A DNA stretch of 64,000 bases, taken from contig JALMGJ010000017.1 of the NCBI GenBank assembly GCA_023362775.1, positions 22,537,001-22,601,000 on the forward strand, in the 5' to 3' direction. The DNA comes from Charina bottae (taxonomy: Eukaryota > Chordata > Lepidosauria > Squamata > Charinaidae). Position numbers and translations under genes: made by a program. Under the pieces are notes generated by a model. That model saw only the letters and a list, made by a program, of their open reading frames with translations. It had not been told where the DNA came from and made no database searches. Shown here one piece after another: positions 22,990 to 33,164 of this stretch (the stretch's first letter is position 1; the number at the start of each line of letters is the position of its first letter).

Positions 22990-23639
22990 CATGGGAGCTG
23001 TTATAGAAAATGGTGGTTGTTTCTGTTGCCACTGTAGACTCTAAGAGGACCAAGCTTCCTTGCCTAAGCTGTACCTACTAATATATCCCATAATTTTGAC
23101 TGCCAGGGGCAGAGGCATGAGCTTTTGATAGAGCAAAGGTGTTTATATGTCTTTCAGCTTCCAGCTGCCACAAGGCGTGTTTGCAGCAGAGGGGGCCATA
23201 AAAGTCAAGATGGCAGCCACAACCATACAATTGAAGCCCTGCCCCTTTTTTACCTGCATCACACTCTAGTTCTGAATCTCTAGCCCTCACCATATCATTA
23301 CTGCAGGGAAATGAGTTCCAGAGCAGCCAAATGTTAGTTCCCCACAAGTTGTGCCACTCTCTCTCACTATCCATTTTTAGTCTTGGCGACAGATACAGGA
23401 CCACAATATGAGAGAACCAGGAGGCTTCCCTTAGTCCTCAGATGTTTTCACTGCCCTGAGTGTAATTGCATTTACTGAAGAGTGTATATAACTGTCCTAC
23501 ATTTGGAATTTAGAACCTCAACTTGCAATTCCCAGGACCAAATTGGTCCAGAATTGGTTCAGCACAGCCACATATGCTTCGGCAACCAATGAAAGGGAAA
23601 TTGCTTGCTTGAAGAGCACTGTGATAATTTCCTTAAGAG

Positions 23640-24432
23640 CAGTGGATATTTTCGAGGCTTCTGGTGGGAACATGGCCGACTGAGCAGCTGTGTCCGCGGG
23701 ATCTGCGGGCAGAGCTGGCAACACAGACTTTTTGGGGGGCTTGACAGGCTTTTTCCTGGAGCCCAGAGCTTTTTCATGTGAAGAAAAAGCTTGGAATCAC
23801 CTCATCTGTTCTCCTAAATGCCGTCTTGCAGCCAGAGAATCGCAGCGTTCGCGACGATCCGGTAAGGGACAACGGGAGGTGGGGGATGCCATCATTTCCT
23901 AGCTGCGTTTGCAGCCTTAAAGGGAAAGTAGGTCGAGCCACCCATTTCTAAATCACCCAGTTTATATTTTTTTAAAGTTTACGTACCCCAAGAGAGGCTT
24001 TCTACATCAAGAAGAAGCAGTCTCTTGGTGCTTACCGTTATTTCTGGATTAAATTTTTATTTTTTTTTAAGTTTTGGCTTGTTTTCCCATTTAAAGAATA
24101 AGGATGACTGAGAATAATTGCTTTCCTGTCATTATTTTTGTACTGAATTTGAAGGATTGAGTATTTTCCTACACGCTGGACTTGTTTTGAAACAGCTTTC
24201 GTTTACTTTCTTTGGGACCTGCTTGTTAGTGCACTTTCCCTTGCCAATTTCATTTGGATCTTTTCTATTAACCCATTAACTCCTACCTGCATGAGTCAAG
24301 TATCTAGGGGGCGCCATAATCTACTGCCGGAAAAATGGAGGATTTTAATTAGATTCTTTCATAGCTCCGTTGTGAGCTTAAGCTGTCGTTTGGGAGGAGG
24401 CAAAGGTAAACACAAAACAACACGAGCAGAGT
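23640..24432 (+). mobile_element. Possible L1-like 5' region
   Basis: A GC-richer leader (aacatggccgactgagcag near 23673) followed by T-rich text, interrupted at about 24433 by the copia fragment. The frame after the interruption starts MCHLVEDVMEEDGDF at 25288. The L1 assignment is inference from order and style, not from a decisive motif. Confidence 0.3.
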
Positions 24433-24615
24433 TGTAGATGAATCACGCTGAAAATGGCTGTGTGATATAAAAGCTATAAATCTTTACTGAAGATAAGCAG
24501 GAGTATACATACGACAGCGAGCAGCAAAGGATGTCTTGAACAAAACAGTGCAGTAAACAGCACAAGAACAGAAGTTCAAATAATTTGTAACTACTTTCCC
24601 ATGGGAATCCTGACA
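24433..24615 (-). repeat. Copia 3' LTR (right edge firm, left edge tentative)
   Basis: Starts TGTCAGG directly after a polypurine tract and could end in TACA, giving about 183 bp with TG...CA ends. The middle contains the ctgctcgctgtcgtatg block that recurs inverted at 25222. Confidence 0.55.
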
Positions 24616-24706
24616 CCCCTCCTAAATTGCTTTCAGAACATGGTAGCAATGAGGTTTAACAGGGCATTACAACTTACATTAAAAAAAAAACACAGTTAGT
24701 ACAATA

Positions 24707-25105
24707 CTAGGTATCAGATTGTTCAAGCCCAAGTTTGGTAATCATGGCCTCATGTTTCAGGATGGTCAAGGGCTTGGTAAAGACATCTGCAAGATTCTGT
24801 TCAGATACACAATACACTAGATCGATTAAGGTTTCTTGAATTGCATGTCTAACATTCTTGTACTTAACATCAATGTATTTAGTGCGATTTCTTAGGTTTT
24901 CTGTAAGAGCAAGGCCTATACATGCTTGAGAGTCTTCAAAAACAGTGTAAGGCAATGGTACATGTATAGCCAGGTCAGTGAACAGCTGGTGAAACCAACG
25001 TAATTCAGAAACCGTATATGTATGTCTGGTAGCCGCTGTCAAGTGCTTTTCTTTTGCTCTCGACAAAAGACTTTGAAGTGTAGCCATTGGCTTACTGCTT
25101 GCCAA
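24707..25105 (-). pseudogene. Copia-type RNase H, C-terminal part
   Basis: 132 codons. Motifs typical of Ty1/copia RNase H are visible: a VFEDSQACIGLA block (the acidic residue and Q/A signature), then NRTKYIDVKYKNVRHAIQE, and VSEQNLADVFTKPL near the end. The N-terminal polymerase portion is missing, so this is a 3' fragment. Copia elements are uncommon in amniotes. Confidence 0.85.
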
Positions 25106-25164
25106 TTTTGTGCTCCTTGGGTCTTGTAAGTCGATGGAAGCAAAGAAGAGGGGAAGAAATTTGA

Positions 25165-25252
25165 TCTTCTGTTCTTGTGCTGTTTACTGCGCTGCTGTGT
25201 TCAAGACACGCTTTGCTGCTCGCTGTCGTATGTATACTCCTGCTTATCTTCA
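25165..25252 (+). repeat. Inverted piece of the copia LTR
   Basis: ttctgttcttgtgctgttta through gtatactcctgcttatcttc is the inverse of 24485-24575 with a few differences. It places LTR sequence at both ends of the fragment in opposite orientation, pointing to rearrangement after insertion. Confidence 0.75.
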
Positions 25253-25259
25253 GATTATT

Positions 25260-26335
25260 TTAATTTTAATTTTAGATTATTTCTAAAATGTGTCATCTGG
25301 TTGAAGATGTTATGGAGGAAGATGGAGATTTTGGTAAAGATGGTGTTTTTATTGACAGTGAGATCAAAGTTACGCCAGGCGAAGATTACATTTTGATGTT
25401 GAAGGGGTTAAAACGACAATCTGAGCTGCAGACTACACAGAAAGTTGTTTTTCTGGGGGATTGTTATGGCTTTCTGGGGAAATGTTATGGGAGAGAAGAG
25501 AACTTGCTTTGTGGGAGTTTTGAGAAGGTTGAGTTTATGGGGGGGGCAGTTGGGCTGTTTGAGTCCCATATGAAAAATGCCCTGTTTGTAAAATGGAGAT
25601 ATGTAAATGTTTTGACATATTTCGAAGTGGGGTAAAAATTTAAGAATGCTTAATTGGATTGATAATGAGGTTTTTATGATTTTATGTCTTTTTAATGATT
25701 TGGATTAAGATTTACTGGTTTCTTTATAAGGTTTGTTTGATTTTTAAGATTTATAAAGTATCTATAAGGTATAATAATAATTGCTTGGTTTTAGATTTAA
25801 TAAGGTTAAGATTGTTGTAGTATTATTAATTATGAAAAAAATAAGAAAATAAATGCTTGGTTTTAGGTTTAATAGGGTTAAGATTGTAGTATTATTAATT
25901 ATAAAAGTAGATAGTTTATATGTTTTTATAATTTGATTTTTATTATAGTAGACAGAAATATATAGAATAGTGTTAGGAAGGAAATAATTGAATAAAGGTT
26001 GTGTTTAGGGGATGGAAGCTGGTTTATACATTTATACATTTTTTCTTTTTTAATATAAAGGGAAGGAGTAATTATTTAGTGATTTTTATGTGTGCTGATG
26101 GATTGATATATAGAAATAATGTGATCTTGGTTTGATATAGAGTAAGGGATTATGGAAATTGCTATATATTCTTGTTGAAAGTCGGAAGTCACTTCTTATG
26201 TAATCTTTAAAATTCTTTTTCTTGTGTTTCTCACTTTTTTAGCTTTTTTTCTTTTTTTGTAGTTTTTTTTCTTTTTTTTGTAGATCTTTGCTTTAAACTT
26301 AATAAAATTCTTATAAAAGAAAGAGCAATGAATAT
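25260..26335 (+). mobile_element. Possible L1-like remainder, AT-rich
   Basis: A 115-residue open frame (25288-25635) without a motif I recognise, then AT-rich text with two imperfect direct repeats (ggttttagatttaata near 25788 and ggttttaggtttaata near 25858). It ends in T-rich sequence and ttaataaaattcttataaaa. The ending resembles the inverse of the L1 end at 32250. Inference only. Confidence 0.3.
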
Positions 26336-26348
26336 TTTCATTCATTAC

Positions 26349-26620
26349 AACAGGGCTTTCCAAAGTTTTCCCGCGGCGACACACCAACCGCCATTGGTGT
26401 GTCGCCGCGGGAAAACCCAGAAGTGCCGCCGTTGCGGCAGCGCGCAAAAACCCGGAACCGCTGCTGCCGCTTTCGGTTTTTGCGCGCTGCCATTGGTGTG
26501 TCACCGCGGGAAAACCCGGAAGCGCTGATGATGATCAGTGCTTCCGGGTTGTGTGGCGACACACCAGACTGTGTGTGGCGACACACTTTTGTGTCGCGAC
26601 ACACAGTTTGGAAAGCTCTG
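26349..26620. mobile_element. hAT-type MITE, hairpin family, copy A
   Basis: 272 bp with terminal repeats cagggctttccaaa / tttggaaagctctg and an exact 8-bp target duplication cattacaa (26341-26348 and 26621-26628). Inside, 26364-26385 and 26392-26413 are perfect 22-base inverse arms around a 6-base loop. A second stem lies at 26513-26550. CpG-rich and non-coding. Confidence 0.93.
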
Positions 26621-26629
26621 CATTACAAC

Positions 26630-27635
26630 CTGATTATGAGAGGACACAGAAATGACAATTTTGGAGTCTCTTGACTGCACTGAACTTGAGGCAAGTCATT
26701 TCCCTTTATTGTACCATTCTAGTCTCTAAATATAGAAATAAAATCAAAATAAATATGATATAGTATGAAGACAAGATTGGGCATAAATTGTTTAAATATA
26801 CTATTATTTCCCCAGATAATCCCCCCTCAATGAAACGGAATGAAATGGAGTCCTGCCAAAAACGTATTTTATGGAGTTCTTATTCAATCCATATTTTATT
26901 CATTTGCATATATCTGGATTGATGGCAGATTGAGCATATATTAAAATGTAATCCTGCACAAGGATTAAATTCCACCCTCCTTTAATGTTTACAAATGGAA
27001 TTGGGCCAGCAGTAGCTGAGAGAATCAATGAGTAAAGGAAGAATTAGAAATTCCTACCTACGCTATACTACAGTCCTGATTTGGATGTTTTTGATAAAGA
27101 AAGAGTGGCTGTGCCTTTGAAAATGCATGTAGTTTACCCATGAGAAAGGTATCTCAGATATTCAAATCACCTGAAGGCAGGGAGGGATTGCAACTCTAAT
27201 CATTCTTCTCTTAACCAATCCCTACACTCTCCATCCCAACTAGGCCATTTGCTGAGTTGATGTACTGTATGTCAAATATTATATTGCAAAGCTGCATTTC
27301 AACTAATGTAATATCTCTAATAAATTGCATGGTTCTTCAGGGAATTTAGCTAGGCAGAAATGAATCATTAAGTCAGTGGAACAGCTTGATGTTATCATTT
27401 AGATACGCATTTACCTCCAAAATTAAAGAGCAAAGGCAGGAATACTTGGGCAAAGCATACTTCAGCCAAATTACCTTTATCAGAAAGAAAGTACCAAATT
27501 TCTCTGTTGTAAGAATGAAAGAGAAGTGATTAAGATCTTCATTTCTCTGTAATGTTCACATTCTTTCGTCCCATTGACCATCTTACTGATCCTATTCGAA
27601 GAATATCTTCACAGTTAAAGTGTTAAATTAGGGAA
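26630..27635. other. Unassigned interval
   Basis: No gene or repeat assigned. Confidence 0.4.
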
Positions 27636-27639
27636 GACC

Positions 27640-27830
27640 CCCATCAGGGCCACATTCAATCATGGAACCTCAGTGAGTGACTTTGGGCCATTCACTTTCT
27701 CTCAGCCCAACCTTTGTCATGGAGGGGATATTGTCATGGGGGAGAAAATGAAGCCAACGTCATGCTCTGAGAGGAAAGGTGGGATATAAATGCAAGCAAG
27801 CAAAAAATAAATAATTAAATAAGTCTACAA
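27640..27830 (+). repeat. SINE relic with L2-like tail
   Basis: gtgactttgggccattcact, ctctcagcccaacctttg and aggaaaggtgggatataaat follow the order of a reptile tRNA SINE body joined to an L2-type 3' end with an aaataaata tail. Decayed. Confidence 0.5.
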
Positions 27831-28143
27831 CCAGTTCTAAAATATAATTTTACTGTAAGATGATTTGGTGTATTTCCTCATGAGCAACTGTTCTGGTGAA
27901 ATAAAGCATTACTATAGTTCCATTACTGATGGCTGGATGATGTTTTTGGAGTCTTGTGGAGTGGGTGGCCATAATAAATTTAATAAAAAATAATAACTCA
28001 CTAGAGCAGAAATGCTTCTGGAAGAGCTTCTATCCTTAAAGGGACTGCTAGAAAATTCTAACAAATAAATGCAACTGATAAATAACAAAAGGGGAGATCA
28101 AACAACCTAAGTAAGATGAGGGTCTCCATTGATTTTTAACAAT

Positions 28144-29123
28144 ACAGGTAGTCTTCACTTATATTACACTTCACAGTGTCCCTCAGTCACACCATTACAG
28201 TCAGTATGCGTTGTCCTGTGCCTGACCTCTGTTTTTTTCTTATTTTCCCCCCATGCAGAGCAGAGAGATTGGATTGAAAGGGTTTGCAAGAAATTAAGCT
28301 GTTTGCTCTTTTACACATCAAAAGCAATGCAATCATGCCAGCAGCAGCAAAGGGTCAGGCAAAGGAGAGATTGCCTACAGAAATCGCTTGCTTTTTTTCT
28401 CCCCCCTTCCCCCTCACTGAGCAGAGAGATTGGAATGGAAGAGATTTCAAGAGAGTAACCCAGTGCTTTCCAAACTGCCGCCCTTGGCGACATAGCAACG
28501 GCGGCAGCGGCGGCGCGCGCAGGGGCGTGCACGGTGGCGGCGTGGGGGCACGCACAGGGGCGGGGGCATGCACAGCGGCGGCGCAGGGGTGCGCACAGGG
28601 GTGGGGGTGTGCGCGGGGGCGGCACGGGGGGGCGCATGGCAGCAGCGGTGGTGGTGTGCATGGTGGCGGTGGCAGCGGCCTCGCTAAAACGCGGAAGCGC
28701 TGATGGTGTGCCGCTGCCGCCACCGCCATACACACCACCCCCGCACCACCGCCGCACACACCCCTGCCGCCGCTGCTTCGCAACACACTAAGCTGTGTGT
28801 TGCGACACATTAAAGTGTCGCGACACACAGTTTGGAAAGCTATGGAGTAACCTGTTTGCGTAGCACAGCCATGGCTCCCAGCTCTGGGCTGCAGCATGAT
28901 TGCATTGCTTTCAATGTATACAAGGCAGTAAGCAGGCACTCGAGCATTCCAAAGGGCAGGGCAGTGATAAGGAAACAAAAGCCAAAAGTGTGAAACTGAC
29001 TGGTCTTGTCTCTTTCCAGCCGGAAAGCACAGTCGCAGTCATGTGATTTCCCACTTAGCGACCACTTCGCTTACTGGCAGAGTTGCCAGTCCCAGTTAGG
29101 GTTGTTAAGCGAGGACTCCTTGT
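28144..29123. mobile_element. Host DNA-transposon-like repeat interrupted by a hAT MITE
   Basis: Imperfect terminal repeats acaggtagtcttcacttat and the inverse of acaaggagtcctcgcttaa. Internal cttagcgaccacttcgctt is typical of a non-autonomous family seen again at 61480. The hAT MITE at 28461-28844 sits inside it. Confidence 0.5.
28461..28844. mobile_element. hAT-type MITE, hairpin family, copy B with expanded GC-rich core
   Basis: Terminal repeats cagtgctttccaaac / gtttggaaagctatg with an exact 8-bp target duplication gagtaacc (28453-28460, 28845-28852). At 384 bp it is about 110 bp longer than its relatives because the core is replaced by GC-rich, partly tandem gcggcg/ggggcg text. The long Ala/Pro/Gly-rich frames here on both strands are composition artefacts. 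Confidence 0.9.
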
Positions 29124-29442
29124 AAACAGGCAAGCTCACCTGAGAGAAGGCAATTTGCCTGAGGCCTTGGTCCTAAATGGCATCAAGTATTAAAGATGAA
29201 AACCAACACTTTTAATTGGGCCAGGAAATAAATGGGGAGATATTGCAGGTCTTTTTGCAATATGATGAAATGCCCCTGATAATTAACTTCATCATTATGT
29301 TCTTATTATGATCTGAACAACATATTTTGCCCTGTATGCAGCACAGTGTGTGTGTGGTTGATTAATTGAGGGCTGAACTACACAATATGTAAAATATATA
29401 TTTCACAGCTGGTTTTTTATTTACTTAAGTGTATGCATAAGG

Positions 29443-30389
29443 AACAACCGACTGGTTCAAAATCGGGAAAGGAGTACGACAAGGCTGTATATTATCACCC
29501 TGCTTATTTAACTTATATGCAGAGTACATCATGAGAAATGCTGGGCTCGATGAATCACAAGCCGGAGTTAAGATTGCTGGGAGAAATATCAACAACCTCA
29601 GATATGCAGACGATACCACCCTAATGGCAGAAAGTGAAGAGGAACTAAAGAGCCTCTTGATGAGGGTGAAAGAGGAGAGTGCAAAAGCTGGCTTGAAACT
29701 CAACATTAAAAAAACTCAGATCATGGCATCTGGTCCCATCACTTCCTGGCAAATAGAAGGGGAAGAAATGGAAGCAGTGACAGATTTTATTTTCTTGGAC
29801 TCCAAGATCACCGCAGACGGTGACTGCAGCCATGAAATTAAAAGACGCTTGCTCCTTGGGAGGAAAGCTATGGTAAACCTAGACAGCATATTAAAAAGCA
29901 GAGACATCACCTTGCCGACAAAGGTCCGTATAGTTAAAGCTATGGTTTTCCCAGTAGTAATGTATGGCTGTGAGAGTTGGACCATAAGGAAGGCTGAGCA
30001 CCGAAGAATTGATGCTTTCGAGCTGTGGTGCTGGAGAAGACTCTTGAGAGTCCCTTGGACTGCAAGGAGGTCAAATCAGTCAATCCTAAAGGAAATCAAC
30101 CCTGACTGCTCATTGGAAGGACAGATACTGAAGCTGAAGCTCAAATACTTTGGCCACCTAATGCGAAGAGAGGACTCACTGGAAAAGACCCTGATGCTGG
30201 GAAAGACTAAAGGCAAAAGGAGAAGGGGACGGCAGAGGATGAGATGGTTAGATAGCATCACCGATGTAATGAACATGAATTTGAGTAAACTCCAGGAGAC
30301 GGTGGAGGACAGGAAGGCCTGGTGTGCTATGGTCCATGAGGTCACGAAGAGTCGGACACGACTAAATGACTGAACAACAACAACAACAA
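29443..30389 (+). mobile_element. Bov-B LINE, 5'-truncated, with 10-bp target duplication
   Basis: Starts in the reverse transcriptase (TDWFKIGKGVRQGCILSPC) and runs to the classical Bov-B end agtcggacacgactaaatga followed by caacaacaa. atgcataagg flanks both ends (29433-29442 and 30390-30399). The intact ends and duplication indicate a relatively recent insertion. Confidence 0.93.
29446..30373 (+). pseudogene. Bov-B reverse transcriptase, C-terminal part
   Basis: The open frame continues through YAEYIMRNAG and NLRYADDTTLMAESE (catalytic YADD), then LNIKKTQIMASG, FPVVMYGCESWTIRKAEHR, WCWRRLLRVPWTARRSNQS and an end reading EVTKSRTRLND. No stop interrupts it from the truncated 5' end to 30373. 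The endonuclease and the N-terminal reverse transcriptase are missing, so it cannot mobilise itself. Confidence 0.93.
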
Positions 30390-30472
30390 ATGCATAAGGT
30401 GGCCTGACCAGGAATGGGACCTCTGTGTTCCGGGAGATGGAAGCTTAAACCTTTTCCTCATTTTGTTTACAA

Positions 30473-30473
<1 letters not shown>

Positions 30474-30527
<54 letters not shown>

Positions 30528-30532
30528 TCTCA
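30474..30532. repeat. (CT)n(CA)n microsatellite
   Basis: A compound dinucleotide tract. Confidence 0.95.
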
Positions 30533-31049
30533 CAGAATCCTTGTGGCCTTATCCATTAATTATGTGACTCTATTGCCCAGGGTGGAGTTCAAGAATTAAG
30601 CTTCTCTCTCAAAACTGAGGCCAGTAAATACCAAAGTGACCATTTCTTAGAAATCATGTTAAGCATTGATTATATATCATAGTATCACAGTTCTTTCCTA
30701 ACTCCTGCTTTTACCTCTGCAATATATATTTCTGCCTTCAACCAGTTTCAACATTCCATTTAACACTATTATCTACGTCATATATTTTAATGGGTTTCCT
30801 TTCAAGGAACCCATTAAGTTAACTGAGTATTATCTCTGCATAGATCTTCTTTTCCTCCATTCTGATCTTTGTATCTGCGCTCCTTTTTAAGATACCTTCT
30901 TAACATAATATGTTTTTAGATACAACATATCATTTGAAAAAGTGCAAACATACAGTCTCACATACACAAGTAACATGTAACTCTAACAAATATGTGTTTG
31001 AAAATTCACATATCACATTACAGTTCCTGGGTTCACACTTTAAGGAGTC

Positions 31050-31135
31050 CTGTGGCTTATTTATTTATTTAATTTATTTATCAAATTTTGTCACCGCCCA
31101 TCTCCCCCCACAAGAGGGACTCAAGGCAGTTATTT
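31050..31135 (-). repeat. L2 3' end fragment
   Basis: A ttta run, then tcaccgcccatctcccccca and gactcaaggcagttatt. Confidence 0.7.
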
Positions 31136-31589
31136 GCCATTGGTTTAGTGAATGATTGTGATTTACTATGTGGCTAGCTATAGCCCTCCTTGTTTTCTCC
31201 AAAAGCTATGCTTAAAAGTGATATTGTCACATGTATATACACCACAGTCTTGATAATGAGATGTATGTTTTCTCTTAGTACAGAAGCAGTTTAGAAATCC
31301 CTTGTGCAAAAGAAGTTTAAAACAGTGTATCTTAGAAAACAAAGTGCAGTTTTGTCACTGTTAACCACAGATCACATATTGCAACTATACATGTTAGTAT
31401 AATATTGCTGAATAGAAGTAATAACAATGTTCAGTATGAATTGTACTGAGTGTGGCTTACAGAGTAGCTGGAATGAATGCATTTAGCTTCCAGGAATTCC
31501 AGACAGAAATAATCTCAGAGCCATCTCTTCTTCCTTCAGATGCCATTAAACTAAGTTGCTGGACAAAACTTCCAAAGGTCTATTTAAAG

Positions 31590-31721
31590 TAGTGTTTTTC
31601 AAACTTGGCAACTTTAAGATGTGTGGACTTCAACTCTCAGAATTCCTCAGCAAGCATGGGCTGGGGAATTCTGGGAGTTGAAGTCCACACATCTTAAAGT
31701 TGCCAAATTCGAAAAACACTG
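31590..31721. mobile_element. Palindromic hAT-type MITE
   Basis: 132 bp. Arms contain aagatgtgtggacttcaact and its inverse, with gaattctgggagttgaagtc. The outer ends tagtgtttttcaaa and cgaaaaacactg are slightly diverged. Flanks atttaaag / ctttaaag agree in 7 of 8 positions. Confidence 0.85.
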
Positions 31722-31779
31722 CTTTAAAGGCTACCAATTGTGAATGAAAGCCATAAATGTACAATACAGAATCATCATT

Positions 31780-32205
31780 ATTATCATAGAATTACAGACC
31801 TGGAAGGCCATCTTGGTGAATGTGTTTGTATACAACTTTGTGTTGTTGGCTGGATTTGCCATCTTGGTTGTTGTTGTTGTTGTTTTTTAATGTATCTTGT
31901 GTTTTTATCTTGTTTGCTATATTATGAGCCACCTAGAGTCAGTCTGGAGTGGGGCAGCACCTAAATCACTCACTCAAACAAATAAATTTAGGACGTTGAA
32001 GGCATTAAATTAAACCATCCCAGACAAATGGCTGTTAAATCCATTATTTTGTGTCCTGTACTTGGAATAATACAGAACAAACACTGTCCTTTCAGGTATT
32101 TGAAGAATGCCATCTTATCCTCCATTTGCTGCCTTTTTGGAAAGCTGAACATACCCAGGTCTTTCCATCTCCCCTAATGGTAATTAGTTTCCACACCTGT
32201 GATCA
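31780..32205. repeat. CR1/L3-like relic with L2-like insert
   Basis: catagaattacagacctgga and, after an L2-like tail (ttatgagccacctagagtca to aataaattta), catcccagacaaatggctgt. The latter recurs in a better form at 45500. Also contains a (gtt)n run at about 31867-31885. Highly decayed. Confidence 0.4.
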
Positions 32206-32249
32206 AGGGTGTGCTGGAGCTGGCTAGTATTGGCTCAGGAGAGCCAACT

Positions 32250-33075
32250 GTTAATTTTTTAAAAACAATTTTTATTAAAGAGATTTTTAACAAGATAAAA
32301 ACAATACAGATTTTAGAAAAGAAATAAAGAAAATAGAGAAAAATAGTGAATGGGTAAGAAAGAAAATAGGAAGGAGAAAGAAAACAGAAAAAAGAAAAGA
32401 AAAAATTGTAAAGAAGAGGCTTCCGATCTTAACAGCAGTTATGAATGCATTTATATTTTGCCCTTTCTCTCTAAAATTACATCATAATGTCCTTCTTTCC
32501 ATAGTCTACCCTTTCTAATCTCCAAACCCATAAATCAGAAGTCCATTTTCTTCTTTTTTCAGCAAAAAAAGGGGTTTCCAGTCTCTAATAAATGTAGTTA
32601 TTGTCCTTTTTCTAATTAAACAAGTCAATTTTGCCATCTCTGCTAATTCTGTCATTTTCACCAGCCATTCCTCCGTTGTGGGTATTTCGGTCTTTCCATT
32701 TTTGTGCATATAATAATCTTGCAGTAGCTATCATATACAAAAACAGTGTTCCATAACTCTTTCTAATTGTCTGTTCATAAGACCCAGCAAGTAAAATTCT
32801 GGTTTCAGTTGAATCTTTAAAATTGATTTTAAAATTCTTTGTATCACTGTGTGTATTTGAACCCAACATTTCCTAGCTTTTTACAAGTCCACCAGGCATG
32901 ACAAAATGATCCTTCCTGTTGTCCACATTTCCATCATAAATTTGAGGTAACTTTATACATTCTAGATAATTTTTCTGGAGTCATATACCAACGATACATA
33001 ATTTTATAAAAATTCTCTTTTAAGTAATGTAAATTTCACCCTTCACAATATATTCTCCCATTGTTCCATCAATGT
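32250..33075 (-). mobile_element. L1 LINE 3' end
   Basis: Leftward L1: frames at 32515-32869 give the ORF2 C-terminus (LYMIATARLLYAQKWKD, IPTTEEWLVKMTELAEMAKLT, FIRDWKPL), the best conserved part of L1 outside the catalytic domains. Further upstream text (VYMTPEKL-like, about 32960-33000) continues it. An A/T-rich 3' end lies at 32250-32410. Frameshifted and truncated. Confidence 0.85.
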
Positions 33076-33094
33076 ATATTTGTCGCCTCGAGTT

Positions 33095-33160
33095 TTTTAT
33101 AAAAATAATAAAGGCGGGATAAAAATAAATAAATACATAAATAAATAAAATATATTATAT
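33095..33160 (+). repeat. L2-type 3' end
   Basis: gcctcgagttttttataaaa, then aaaggcgggataaaaataaa and a (aaat)n tail. Confidence 0.6.
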
Positions 33161-33164
33161 GGAA

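Larger units (their letters stand above)
24433..25105 (-). mobile_element. Ty1/copia LTR retrotransposon fragment
   Basis: On the minus strand the order is RNase H end (25105-24707), a short spacer, a polypurine tract (ATTTAGGAGGGG, 24627-24616) and an LTR start TGTCAGGATTC at 24615. This is the canonical 3' end of an LTR retrotransposon. The LTR end near 24433 is tentative. An 88-bp piece of the LTR recurs in opposite orientation at 25165-25252. Confidence 0.75.

Noticed and set aside
23670..23902. Coding exon in a GC-richer stretch
   Set aside because: The 70-residue frame has no motif and the stretch looks like a LINE 5' region.
26349..26620. CRISPR-like repetition of cgacacacc blocks
   Set aside because: Blocks are inverted, not regularly spaced direct repeats, and lie in a transposon with terminal repeats and a target duplication.
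28311..28978. 148- and 207-residue Pro/Ala-rich frames
   Set aside because: They lie across a GC-rich hAT MITE core and its flanks; composition explains them.
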